Source: Caulobacteraceae bacterium UBA5005 (GTDB lineage: Bacteria; Pseudomonadota; Alphaproteobacteria; Caulobacterales; Caulobacteraceae). From it: a stretch of DNA of 48,649 nt. This document shows positions 1 through 7,269 of the stretch, one piece after another. Below the pieces are notes generated by a model. It was not told the origin of the DNA. It did no database searches and worked only from the letters and a program-made list of their open reading frames with translations. The position numbers and the translations under genes are program-made. How positions within the stretch are numbered: the stretch's first letter is position 1; every line of letters begins with the position of its first letter. The stretch covers positions 1 to 48,649 of the forward strand of contig DGYN01000052.1 of NCBI GenBank assembly GCA_002398405.1, read 5' to 3'.

Positions 1-29
1 TGACTCACATGCGTTAGCCCTGCACCGTA

Positions 30-165
30 GGGGGAGGGGGACCGCGCAGCGGTGGAGGGGGTCCTAAGGCAGGCGCGCCTGCTTGAAAGTTGGTCGAGTA
101 AGGAATTCCGCCGCCTCAGGCGCGGAGAACCCCCTCCACCATGCTTCGCATGGTCCCCCTCCCCC
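30..165. repeat. Inverted pair of GC-rich intergenic palindromes
   Basis: Two related units face each other: one at 30-61 and its reverse complement at 130-165. Both have GGGGGAGGGGGACC, then a short palindromic centre (gcgcagc or atgcgaagcat), then GGTGGAGGGGG. I see no coding potential in bases 1-199. The unit lies downstream of ruvA, where ruvB would be expected on the same strand further left, outside the window. Confidence 0.7.
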
Positions 166-199
166 TGCGGTGGAGGATTTAGGAGAAGGCCCGCACCAC

Positions 200-805
200 T
201 CACCGCCCCAACTCCTGCAGACCCGCCTTGATCAGGGCGCTGACGTCCGCCTCTTCGCCGAGTTTCATCGCCGCCTGATCGACCACGCGGCGGGCGTTCA
301 CCTCGGCGACGCCCAGGCCCATCAGGGCGGCGACGGCTTCGCCGGTGGAGGACGGCGCCGCGGCGGGGAGGGTCGCGTGGGCGGCGGCGACCAGGCCGTC
401 GCCCAGGGACTTGCCCTTCAGTTCGGCGACGATGCGGGCGGCGAGCTTGGGGCCGACGCCGTTGGCGCGGGCGACCGCCGCCTGATCGCCGCGAGCGGCG
501 GCGGCGACGAGTTCGGCGGGGGGCAGGACGTCGAGGACGGCGAGCGCCGCCTTGGGGCCGACCCCTTGGATGTCCTGCAGGGCGACAAAAGCGCGGCGCT
601 CTTCCCGCGACAGGAAGCCGTAGAGGCGAAGACCGGTCGATTCGGCAAACTGGCTTTCGATGTGCAGCAGGGCCTCATCGCCGGGAGCCGGGAGCCTCGC
701 GAGAGTCCGCGATCCGCAGCGCACCACATAGCCGACGCCCATGACATCGATCAGGGCGTCTTCCTCGCCGGCCTCGGCCAGTATGCCTCTGAGGCGCCCA
801 ATCAT
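200..805 (-). CDS. ruvA: Holliday junction branch migration protein RuvA
   Basis: RuvA binds Holliday junctions as a tetramer and loads the RuvB helicase for branch migration in recombinational repair. The protein of about 201 residues starts MIGRLRGIL, the usual RuvA beginning. Two helix-hairpin-helix segments are visible (IQGVGPKAALAVLDVL and ANGVGPKLAARIVAELKGK), followed by a C-terminal RuvB-contact domain. I chose the ATG at 805 over a TTG at 814 because it gives the family N-terminus and overlaps the ruvC stop as ATGA, which implies translational coupling. Length is normal for the family. Confidence 0.97.
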   Translation of the reverse strand: MIGRLRGILAEAGEEDALIDVMGVGYVVRCGSRTLARLPAPGDEALLHIESQFAESTGLRLYGFLSREERRAFVALQDIQGVGPKAALAVLDVLPPAELVAAAARGDQAAVARANGVGPKLAARIVAELKGKSLGDGLVAAAHATLPAAAPSSTGEAVAALMGLGVAEVNARRVVDQAAMKLGEEADVSALIKAGLQELGR

Positions 806-1299
806 GCAGCCCAACTCCGGGCTTTGCGTGCGTGCGCGTGCGCTATCGCCACGGCCAAGGCGTCCGCCGCGTCAGCGGTGGGGCTTCCGGCCGTCGGCAA
901 CAGCCGCGCGATCATGAAAGCGATCTGATCCTTGTCGGCGCCGCCGGTCCCGACCACGGCCTTCTTGACCACCTTGGCGGCGTATTCGGCGACGGGGAGA
1001 CCGGCGCGGGCCGGAGCGATCATGGCGGCGGCGCGGGCGTGGCCGAGCTTCAAGGTCGACTGGCCGTTGGCCGTCATGAAGGTTTCTTCGATGGCGGCCT
1101 CGTCGGGCCGGTGCTGCGCGATGATCGCGCTGACGCCCTCGAACAGGCACAGCAGGCGGTCGGACAGCGAGCCGCTATCCTTGGGCGATATGACCCCGTG
1201 GGCCACGTGACAAAGGCGCGAGCCCTCCACGGTGATGACGCCCCAGCCGGTGTGGCGAAGGCCGGGATCGAGACCGAGAATCCGAATCGCGTTCATCAT
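802..1299 (-). CDS. ruvC: Crossover junction endodeoxyribonuclease RuvC
   Basis: RuvC is the dimeric, Mg-dependent resolvase that nicks Holliday junctions symmetrically. The 165-residue protein has the RNase H-like fold signatures: LGLDPGLRHTGWG with the first catalytic Asp, AAIEETFM with the catalytic Glu, and a C-terminal DAADALAVAIAHAH carrying the last Asp residues. It is coupled to ruvA by a 4-base ATGA overlap. The usual alphaproteobacterial yebC-ruvC-ruvA-ruvB order is interrupted here by an MgtC-family gene immediately upstream. Confidence 0.97.
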   Translation of the reverse strand: MMNAIRILGLDPGLRHTGWGVITVEGSRLCHVAHGVISPKDSGSLSDRLLCLFEGVSAIIAQHRPDEAAIEETFMTANGQSTLKLGHARAAAMIAPARAGLPVAEYAAKVVKKAVVGTGGADKDQIAFMIARLLPTAGSPTADAADALAVAIAHAHARKARSWAA

Positions 1300-1365
1300 G
1301 TGTTCCCACTGTCGCCCAAGCCGTAGCGCAAGGGAATAGTCAGTGGGTTAACGGGCGCGCAGGCG

Positions 1366-2061
1366 CTAGTCGTTGCGCGGACTGAGGGAATATTCGATCA
1401 GCCGCTTGTCTGCCTCCAGCGCCGTCGCCAGATCGTCGATCGATGGCCGGCCGATGCTGCGCAGGGTGGCGGCGTATTCGACGATGTCGCCCTTCTCGAT
1501 CTTGTGGCGCGACATCCGCGAGACCCGCAGGCCCCTCCCCCTCAGCAGGGCGGCAAGTTCGCCCTCGCTCGGCGGGCTCTGGCCTTTGAAGCGCAGAGTG
1601 GCGTCGATGATGAACAGGCCCGGCAGGCGCATGTCCAGAAACTTGAAGGTGGTGAGGACCAATAGGGTCAGCACGGTCGTGGCGGCAGCCAATCCGAGAG
1701 ACCCCTCGCCGAACAGGATGCCCACGACGCTGGAAATCCAAAGGGTCGCGGCGGTGGTCAGGCCATGAACGGTCAGACCTTCCTTGAAGATCACCCCGCC
1801 GCAGAGGAAGCCGATACCTGTAAGGATCCCGTGCGACATGCGCGTCGGATCGATGCTCAGGGTTTCTATCGGCAGTAGGGGATCGACCCACTCGGTCTGA
1901 CCGCGGACCGACAGGATAAGCACCGCCGAGGCCAGAGAGATCAGGGTGTGGGTGCGAAGACCCGCGGAATGGCCGCGGAACTCCCGTTCATATCCGATCA
2001 GGGCGCCCGCCAGCACGGCCCCAACCACCGGGAGACCCCAATCCACAAACCATTCACCCAT
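1366..2061 (-). CDS. MgtC/SapB family membrane protein
   Basis: The 231-residue protein has four or five hydrophobic helices in the first 150 residues, with the family signatures LAGALIGYEREFRGHSAGLRT and GIGFLCGGVIFKEG. A cytoplasmic C-terminal domain of about 80 residues follows. MgtC proteins are linked to Mg limitation, acid survival and, in some species, control of F1Fo ATPase; the role here is unknown. It sits between yebC and ruvC on the same strand, 66 bases before ruvC and 70 bases after yebC. That makes it an insertion into a conserved block, and it may or may not share the transcript. Confidence 0.9.
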   Translation of the reverse strand: MGEWFVDWGLPVVGAVLAGALIGYEREFRGHSAGLRTHTLISLASAVLILSVRGQTEWVDPLLPIETLSIDPTRMSHGILTGIGFLCGGVIFKEGLTVHGLTTAATLWISSVVGILFGEGSLGLAAATTVLTLLVLTTFKFLDMRLPGLFIIDATLRFKGQSPPSEGELAALLRGRGLRVSRMSRHKIEKGDIVEYAATLRSIGRPSIDDLATALEADKRLIEYSLSPRND

Positions 2062-2131
2062 ACCAACCCCTCACGAAAGGCGCGGACCCTAGTGCGGTAT
2101 TGTGACGGTTTTTCCCGGAGTTTGTGACCGG

Positions 2132-2878
2132 CTAGCCCGAGAGCTTGGCCATATCCTCGTCCGAGATGTCGGCGTTGGTCCAGACGTTCTGAACGTCGTC
2201 GTCGTCATCCAGGCCATCGATCAGCTTCATCAGCGAGACGACGGCATCGCCGCTCACTGGGACCTCCATCTTGGCGCTCCAGATGATGCCGGTGGACTGG
2301 GCGTCGCCCAGCGTGGCGTTCAGCGCCTCGGCGACCGCATTGAGGCCCTCAAAGGTGGTGTAGATGGTGTGGCCGTCCTCGCCGCTCTCGACATCCTCGG
2401 CTCCGGCCTCGATGGCGGCTTCCATGACGGCGTCTTCGGACCCGGCGCCCGCCGGATAGACAATCTGGCCCAGGCGCTCGAAGTTGAAGGTGACGGAGCC
2501 CGTGGTCCCGAGGTTGCCGCCATACTTGGTGAACAGCGACCGGACGTTGGAGGCGGCGCGGTTCTTGTTGTCGGTGAGGACTTCGACGATGACGCCGACC
2601 CCGCCCGGACCGATGCCTTCGTAGCGGATTTCCTCCATCGCATCGGTTTCGCCGCCGAGCGCCTTTTTGATCGCCCGGTCGATGACGTCCTTGGGCATGG
2701 ACTCGGCCTTGGCGTTGGCGATGGCGAGCCGCAGGCGGGCGTTGGTCGCGGGGTCGGGGATGCCCTGTTTGGCGGCGATGGTGATGTCGCGCGACAGCTT
2801 GGAGAAGAGCTTGGAGCGCTTCTTGTCCTGCGCGCCCTTGCGGAACTGGATGTTCTTGAATTTGGAATGGCCGGCCAT
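2132..2878 (-). CDS. yebC: YebC/PmpR family translational/transcriptional regulator
   Basis: This is a full-length, 248-residue YebC-family protein. It begins MAGHSKFKNIQFRKGAQDKK and contains the typical RYEGIGPGGVGVIVEVLTDN block. Family members have been described as DNA-binding regulators and, more recently, as factors that relieve ribosome stalling on proline stretches; the sequence does not decide between these. The gene lies 13 bases downstream of the phosphatase gene and upstream of mgtC-ruvC, the classical yebC-ruv neighbourhood. The start ATG is conserved across the family. Confidence 0.96.
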   Translation of the reverse strand: MAGHSKFKNIQFRKGAQDKKRSKLFSKLSRDITIAAKQGIPDPATNARLRLAIANAKAESMPKDVIDRAIKKALGGETDAMEEIRYEGIGPGGVGVIVEVLTDNKNRAASNVRSLFTKYGGNLGTTGSVTFNFERLGQIVYPAGAGSEDAVMEAAIEAGAEDVESGEDGHTIYTTFEGLNAVAEALNATLGDAQSTGIIWSAKMEVPVSGDAVVSLMKLIDGLDDDDDVQNVWTNADISDEDMAKLSG

Positions 2879-2891
2879 GGGGCGCTTCTAC

Positions 2892-3467
2892 CTAGTCGGC
2901 GGGCTCGCAGTCAAACCGCTGAACAATGCCTTCTACAAGCCGGAAGACGGCGTCCTGAGGCACCTCCAGGGCCAGCATCTCTTCCCGAGAAAGGCCGCCA
3001 TAGAGGCCACGCAGAATGCGCCCCGACATGCCGTGCGAAACGCAGATCACCGCCCGCTCCGGGTTCTGCCCGGCGAGCCAGCCGCCCAGCCGCTCACTCA
3101 TCGAGGCGAAGGTTTCCGCGCCTGGCGCATGGAAGAACCAGTCGTTTGGGCGTGGGCCCGGGAAGGTGTCCGCGATCTCCGAGCGCAGGCGTCCGTCCCA
3201 TTCGCCGACGCTGATCTCGCGCAATCGATCGTCGATGGTGAGGCCGCCGGTAAAGCCGCCCGCTTCCTGGATCAGGCCGGCGGTATGAACCGCCCTGCCC
3301 TGCGGACTGGAGACGATCGGCGTCTCACGGGGCGCGATCTCGGCGATCAGCCGGCCAAGGGCCGCACCCTGCTCAACCCCCAAGGGCGTCAGCGGAGAAT
3401 CGAGCGCTCCCTGGAAGCGGCCCTCGCGGTTGAATTCAGTTTGGCCGTGGCGGACGAGGTAGATCAT
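2892..3467 (-). CDS. Histidine phosphatase family protein (phosphoglycerate mutase-like)
   Basis: About 191 residues. The phosphohistidine motif LVRHGQTEFN is at the N-terminus, the second catalytic His lies in VSHGMSGRIL, and the catalytic Glu is in REISVGEWDG. The substrate cannot be told; relatives act on phosphosugars, phosphoserine, nucleotides or alpha-ribazole phosphate. The start at 3467 (MIYLVRHG) puts the RHG motif at the usual place about five residues in; an upstream in-frame start at 3524 would add 19 residues with no match to the family. It lies 13 bases upstream of yebC, so probably the same transcript. Confidence 0.9.
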   Translation of the reverse strand: MIYLVRHGQTEFNREGRFQGALDSPLTPLGVEQGAALGRLIAEIAPRETPIVSSPQGRAVHTAGLIQEAGGFTGGLTIDDRLREISVGEWDGRLRSEIADTFPGPRPNDWFFHAPGAETFASMSERLGGWLAGQNPERAVICVSHGMSGRILRGLYGGLSREEMLALEVPQDAVFRLVEGIVQRFDCEPAD

Positions 3468-3605
3468 GGCTCTGACCCTAGGCGATTCGTCAGCAGTCAG
3501 CCCTGACCACTGAAAACCTTGCAAAACTTGACTTCACCCGGGGCGTGGCGGACCCTCAAGGGGATCGACGCGGCCGGCAGAGACGCGCGCAGGGAGGCAA
3601 GGGAT

Positions 3606-4532
3606 ATGAAGCTCACCCGCAGGACCGTGCTGGCGGCCGCCGCCGTCTCGCCCATGGCCAGCCCCATGGTGGCGCGGGCCGGGACCTATGCCCTGAAGCC
3701 GCAGGCCGACGGATTCGCCGCGGTGCTGGAGACCAAGGACTTCATGGCGCTGGCGTCCGATCCGGTGGCGGCGGCCGAGCTGCAGCGGGCCCTGGACCGT
3801 CACCTGGTGCTTCACGTCCGGCCCGAAGCGCCCCTGACCCGGGAGGCCGTCGGGCGCATGGCCTATCACCTGGGCTATCAGAAGAACCCCAACCCCCGGC
3901 CGGGCAGGAATGGCGCGGCGCCCAGCGAGTTTTCCTTCATCGCCGATTTCGGAGGGCCCGCTCAGGGGCCGCTGACCGCGCCGCGCGAGCCCGGCTATCT
4001 CGAGAGCCTGCACTACGACGGGGTGGTGGACTACAGCTGCAACACCACCATCGATGTGCCGCCGACGACGCCCCACACCTTCTCCGACTGCCGCGCCGCC
4101 TATCGGGCCCTGCCAAAGGACCTGAAGAGGGTGGTGGAGACGAGTTTCGCCCTGCATGCGGGCATGGCGACGCCGCAGACCCCGTACAAGGACCTGCCCG
4201 CGCTGGACCGCGCGACCGCGTCGCGCCGTCCCATGCTGGTCAAGCACTTCCGCACCGGCGAGCCGCTGCTGCACATCCCGAAGAACCCCGCCAGCGTCAT
4301 CGAGGGCATGGACGAGACAGAGGGCAAGGCGATCCTTGCCGACCTCTGGGCGCGGGTGAACGCCTCGCGCTTCCGCTACTTCGCGGTCAGCGGCGATAAT
4401 GAGACCATCTATTGGGACAACTTCGGGACCCTGCACACCAACCCGTCCTATGACCGGACCAAGGCGCGGGTGACCTGGTTCTTCACCATTCCCGGGCAAG
4501 CCAAGCCGATCGTCCAGGCCAAGGTCGCCTAG
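3606..4532 (+). CDS. Tat-exported TauD/TfdA-like Fe(II)/2-oxoglutarate dioxygenase
   Basis: The 308-residue product starts MKLTRRTVLAAAA, a twin-arginine signal ending near ARAG (residue 26). The rest reads as a TauD/TfdA family enzyme: the iron ligands H136-x-D138 (LHYDG), the distal H277 in WDNFGTLHTNP, and a 2-oxoglutarate-binding Arg at about 288 (KARVTW). The FRTGEPLLHIPKNPASVIEGM stretch matches the family's substrate-side region. The ATG at 3606 follows an AGGGAGG-like ribosome site and gives a clean signal peptide. The substrate is unknown. Export of this normally cytoplasmic family is unusual. The stop codon shares one base with the next gene, a cytochrome c. Confidence 0.8.
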   Translation: MKLTRRTVLAAAAVSPMASPMVARAGTYALKPQADGFAAVLETKDFMALASDPVAAAELQRALDRHLVLHVRPEAPLTREAVGRMAYHLGYQKNPNPRPGRNGAAPSEFSFIADFGGPAQGPLTAPREPGYLESLHYDGVVDYSCNTTIDVPPTTPHTFSDCRAAYRALPKDLKRVVETSFALHAGMATPQTPYKDLPALDRATASRRPMLVKHFRTGEPLLHIPKNPASVIEGMDETEGKAILADLWARVNASRFRYFAVSGDNETIYWDNFGTLHTNPSYDRTKARVTWFFTIPGQAKPIVQAKVA

Positions 4533-4819
4533 TGCTGCTGTTTCTGCTGGCCCTGCTGGCCCAGGAGCCCGCGCAGCTGCCGCCGGGCGAGGTTTTGTAC
4601 AATGTCCGGTGCAAGGGTTGTCACGCCTACGGCCAGCCGGGAATTCCGCAGGCCGAGGCCCTGAAGGCGATGTCGGCTGAGGCGGTGATCCGCTCGCTGG
4701 AGCGCGGCAATATGAAGGTCATGGGCTCGAGTCTGACCGCGGAGGAAAAGCGCCAGGTCGCCGAGTTCGTGACCGCTAAACCGCCGGGATCGTTTCCTTC
4801 AGCCGCCCGCCGACCCTGA
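4532..4819 (+). CDS. Small exported c-type cytochrome
   Basis: The 95-residue protein has a short hydrophobic N-terminus (MLLFLLALLAQ), one haem-binding CKGCH motif near residue 30, and a later Met (NMKVMGSS) that suits the sixth haem ligand before a C-terminal helix (AEEKRQVAEFV). The GTG start overlaps the preceding TAG stop (TAGTG), so the two genes are almost certainly co-translated. The product is expected in the periplasm, as is the upstream dioxygenase; an electron-transfer partnership is my inference. Its last 44 bases overlap the convergent ymdB-like gene. Confidence 0.85.
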   Translation: MLLFLLALLAQEPAQLPPGEVLYNVRCKGCHAYGQPGIPQAEALKAMSAEAVIRSLERGNMKVMGSSLTAEEKRQVAEFVTAKPPGSFPSAARRP

Positions 4820-5597
4820 TCGGTTCGATGCGCAACGCAAGGCCGGTTTTATCGTCGGTCTCGACGAAGACGCCGCAGACGGTCGCGGGACCCGTGGCGG
4901 GCTGGTAGCGGCCGCCGCTGATGCGGGTGGTGAAGCGGCGCAGGGGCTCATCCTTCTGGTTGCCGATGACGCTGTCGTAGTCGGCGCAGGCCCCGGCGTC
5001 GGTTTGGTAGGCGGAGCCGCCGGGAAGGATCTGGGCGTCGGCGGTCGGGACGTGGCTGTGGGTGCCGACCACCAGGCTGGCGCGGCCGTCGCAGAAGTGG
5101 CCCATGGCCATCTTTTCGCTGGTGGCTTCGGCGTGGATGTCGACGATCACCGCATCGGCGATATCGCGAAGCGGGCTGTCATTGAGAGCGCGGTCCACGG
5201 CGTGGAAGGGATCATCCAGGGCGTCCATGAAGACGCGGCCAAGGACGTTGATGACCAGGACCTGCTTGCCGGAATGGGTCGTGAAGAGGTTGGAGCCGCG
5301 GCCCGGCGCATCGGCGAGGATGGGATAGTTGGCGGGGCGTAAGAGGCGCGGCTCGCGGACGATATAGGTCAGGGCCTCCTTCTGATCCCAGCTGTGGTTG
5401 CCGAGCGTCAGGCAGTCTGCGCCGGAGGCGAAGAGCTCGTTGGCGGTGGCCTCGGTGATGCCAAAACCCGCGGCGGCGTTCTCGGCGTTGATGACGCAGA
5501 AGTCGATCGCAAGGTCACGCTTAAGGCGCGGAAGGTGGTCGGCGATGCCCTCGCGGCCGGTGCGGCCGACGACATCGCCAAAAAAGGCCAGTCTCAT
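4776..5597 (-). CDS. TIGR00282/YmdB family metallophosphoesterase
   Basis: 273 residues with the complete dinuclear-metal motif set: GDVVGRTGR at the N-terminus, INAENAA, LGNHSWDQKE, VDIHAEATSEK and VGTHSHVPTAD. The Bacillus homologue YmdB hydrolyses 2',3'- and 3',5'-cyclic nucleotides; the alphaproteobacterial substrate is not established. The start overlaps the fau stop as ATGA, which fits the widespread fau-ymdB pairing in alphaproteobacteria. The 3' end overlaps the cytochrome c gene by 44 bases. Confidence 0.93.
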   Translation of the reverse strand: MRLAFFGDVVGRTGREGIADHLPRLKRDLAIDFCVINAENAAAGFGITEATANELFASGADCLTLGNHSWDQKEALTYIVREPRLLRPANYPILADAPGRGSNLFTTHSGKQVLVINVLGRVFMDALDDPFHAVDRALNDSPLRDIADAVIVDIHAEATSEKMAMGHFCDGRASLVVGTHSHVPTADAQILPGGSAYQTDAGACADYDSVIGNQKDEPLRRFTTRISGGRYQPATGPATVCGVFVETDDKTGLALRIEPIRVGGRLKETIPAV

Positions 5598-6187
5598 GCG
5601 AGCGGCCTATAGCCCTTTTCCGTCAAAATAGCGTCCAGCTTTTGGTCGTGACTGTCAAAGGGCACGGCTTCGACCTCCTGGCCGGCATAGGCGAGGCCGA
5701 CAATGGCGCAGGGACGGGCGCCCAGGCGGATGGCTTCCAGCGTCCGGTCATAGTAGCCGCCGCCCTGTCCCAGCCGGTGGCCGTTTTGGTCATAGGCCAG
5801 CAAGGGCGTGACGATGATGTCGGGGTGGACTTCCGGTGCGCTGTCCAAGGGCGCCGCGATATCGCAGATGTCGGGGGCCAGGCGATCGCCCGGCTTGTAG
5901 GCGCGGAAGATCACCGGCCGGTCGGGATGTTCGCAGACTGGAAGGGCGAGGGCCCAGCCGAGCTTGATCATGTTTTCGGCCAGCGGCCGGGGATCCATCT
6001 CATTGCCGTGCGCGCGGTAGATGGCGATGACGCCGGGCCGTTCGAAGCGCAAGGCGGCCAGCATCTGCTCGGCCTGATCGGCGGCCTGCCAGTCGGCCTC
6101 GGGATGATCGCGCACCAGATTGCGGCGCAGAGCCCGCATGTGGACCCGCATAACCGCCTTGGCCGAATTATCCTGCGCTTCGGTCAT
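5594..6187 (-). CDS. fau: 5-formyltetrahydrofolate cyclo-ligase
   Basis: This ATP-dependent enzyme converts 5-formyl-THF to 5,10-methenyl-THF. The 197-residue protein has the substrate/ATP motif GQGGGYYDRTL near the C-terminus and the N-terminal helix MRVHMRALRRNL. The ATG at 6187 is chosen because upstream in-frame sequence runs through the 6S RNA gene. It sits directly downstream of the 6S RNA on the same strand, the ssrS-fau arrangement known in many proteobacteria, and is coupled by ATGA to the ymdB-like gene. Confidence 0.94.
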   Translation of the reverse strand: MTEAQDNSAKAVMRVHMRALRRNLVRDHPEADWQAADQAEQMLAALRFERPGVIAIYRAHGNEMDPRPLAENMIKLGWALALPVCEHPDRPVIFRAYKPGDRLAPDICDIAAPLDSAPEVHPDIIVTPLLAYDQNGHRLGQGGGYYDRTLEAIRLGARPCAIVGLAYAGQEVEAVPFDSHDQKLDAILTEKGYRPLA

Positions 6188-6249
6188 GGGCTCCTGGGGG
6201 GAGGAGATGGGTGGCGGCGCCGCGAGGACCGTGAAGGACGTTTCAATCC

Positions 6250-6412
6250 GCTCAGACCTGGTGGACCAGGTGGGCGCCATATACCCAAGGCCACGGCCAA
6301 GGACAGGGACAGCTCCCGTAGAGTGAATTAAGGCCCGAAGGATATGGTTGCCTTCGACGTGAGCCGCAGCAGACCCGCCGGGACCTAAGGTAGGGGGTCG
6401 GGGCCTGAGGGG
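6250..6412 (-). ncRNA. ssrS: 6S RNA (SsrS)
   Basis: The call rests on position between zapA and fau and on structure. On the minus strand CUCAGGCC (6409-6402) pairs with GGUCUGAG (6261-6254) over 8 bp, closing a rod of about 156 nt, the right size for 6S RNA. Inside it are GGC(U)CACG pairing with CGUGGCC, a GAAGG/CCUUC hairpin, a GGGA/UCCC hairpin and a small ACCUGG/CCAGGU hairpin on the 3' strand of the bubble. 6S RNA binds the housekeeping RNA polymerase holoenzyme as a promoter mimic. The exact ends are estimated. Confidence 0.77.
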
Positions 6413-6423
6413 CAAGCTCAAGC

Positions 6424-6532
6424 GGGGACATGTACCTTTGGTACGTGTCCCCACACCCATGGCGGAACGTGGCTGCCACCTAGGGGGGGGGTCAAGACCG
6501 TAGGGGGACACGTACCAAAGGTACATGTCCCC
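6424..6532. repeat. Two-hairpin REPIN-like element, copy A
   Basis: Hairpin 1 spans 6424-6452 (GGGGACATGTACC, loop, GGTACGTGTCCCC) and hairpin 2 spans 6504-6532 (GGGGACACGTACC, loop, GGTACATGTCCCC). They are in inverted relation and 109 bp end to end. The same design recurs at 29690-29834 and 35809-35917. The distal edge lies 8 bases from the zapA stop codon. Copies A and C also share the spacer text next to hairpin 2 (aagacc followed by the G run). A transposase of the RAYT type would be needed to mobilise it; none is in the window. Confidence 0.88.
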
Positions 6533-6540
6533 GGGGCGCC

Positions 6541-6867
6541 CTAGCCGCCGGCCAAGGTCTCGATTCTTTTGGCCGCGCTCTCCAGCGCCGTGACCGCCCG
6601 GCTTTCGGCGCGAGCGTAGTCGGCTTTGACGCGGGAGAGGTCGGCTTCGGTGTGGGCGAGTCTGGCGCGGGTGTCGGCGAGTTCGTCGGAGAGCAGAAGG
6701 GCGCCCATCAGCATCAGGCGGGTGTCGCCCAGGGAGCCGACCTCCTGCGCCACGATGCGCACCTGGCGGTCGAAGAGGGCGGCGAGTTCGCGCAGATGCC
6801 CCTCCTGGCCGTCCTCACAGCCGACGGTATAGGGCTTGCCGTTCACTTCGACGGTGACCTGGGCCAT
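6541..6867 (-). CDS. zapA: Cell division protein ZapA
   Basis: ZapA bundles FtsZ filaments at midcell. The 108-residue protein has the N-terminal beta domain (VTVEVNGKPYTVGCEDGQE), LRELAALFDRQVR, and a long C-terminal coiled coil. Its start shares one base with the zauP stop (TGATG), so the pair is co-translated. In Caulobacter, ZapA needs the neighbouring coiled-coil protein ZauP to focus the Z-ring, and this order is preserved here. The 6S RNA and fau lie downstream on the same strand. Confidence 0.93.
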   Translation of the reverse strand: MAQVTVEVNGKPYTVGCEDGQEGHLRELAALFDRQVRIVAQEVGSLGDTRLMLMGALLLSDELADTRARLAHTEADLSRVKADYARAESRAVTALESAAKRIETLAGG

Positions 6868-7130
6868 CAGGCGGCTCCTTCGCCAAGGGCGTGGCGGATT
6901 TCGGCGATGGCGCGGCCGAGCGCCTGGCTGGCCTGTTCGCCGGCGTCGATAAGTTCGCGCTCGCGGGCCCTGGCGGCGTCCAGTTCCTGGGCCAGTTTAG
7001 AGCGGTCCTGGTCGAAGAGGCCGCCGGCCTCGGCTTCGCCCGAGAGGCGCGAGAGGCGCTGTTCCAGGAGGAGGACGGCCCGGTCAAGCCGCTTGGCCGC
7101 CTGTTCGATGTTGTCTTCCGCTTGCGACAT
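6867..7130 (-). CDS. zauP: ZauP-like coiled-coil Z-ring protein (DUF4164)
   Basis: The 87-residue, almost wholly helical protein has heptad-like runs (DNIEQAAKRLDRAVLLLEQRLSRL and later). ZauP (ZapA-upstream protein) forms a mutually dependent pair with ZapA in Caulobacter crescentus. The identification here is by position, size and coiled-coil character rather than a sharp motif. The ATG at 7130 (MSQAEDN) is preferred to longer in-frame alternatives because upstream sequence is non-coding and is shared with the divergent tkt promoter region. Confidence 0.8.
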   Translation of the reverse strand: MSQAEDNIEQAAKRLDRAVLLLEQRLSRLSGEAEAGGLFDQDRSKLAQELDAARARERELIDAGEQASQALGRAIAEIRHALGEGAA

Positions 7131-7269
7131 CAAGGCCTTCCGCCGTTGCGATAGTGACCCTCTATAGCGCGCGTTGTGGGCCCATCGCAAAGCGGTTCGC
7201 TTGATTTGCGGACCGACCCATGCGAGGGCCGCGTCCTGCAACTGATCCTGCCCAAGAGCGACCGCAAAC

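Noticed and set aside
802..1366. LexA control of ruvCA
   Set aside because: No GTTC-N7-GTTC was found in the short gap upstream of ruvC or upstream of yebC.
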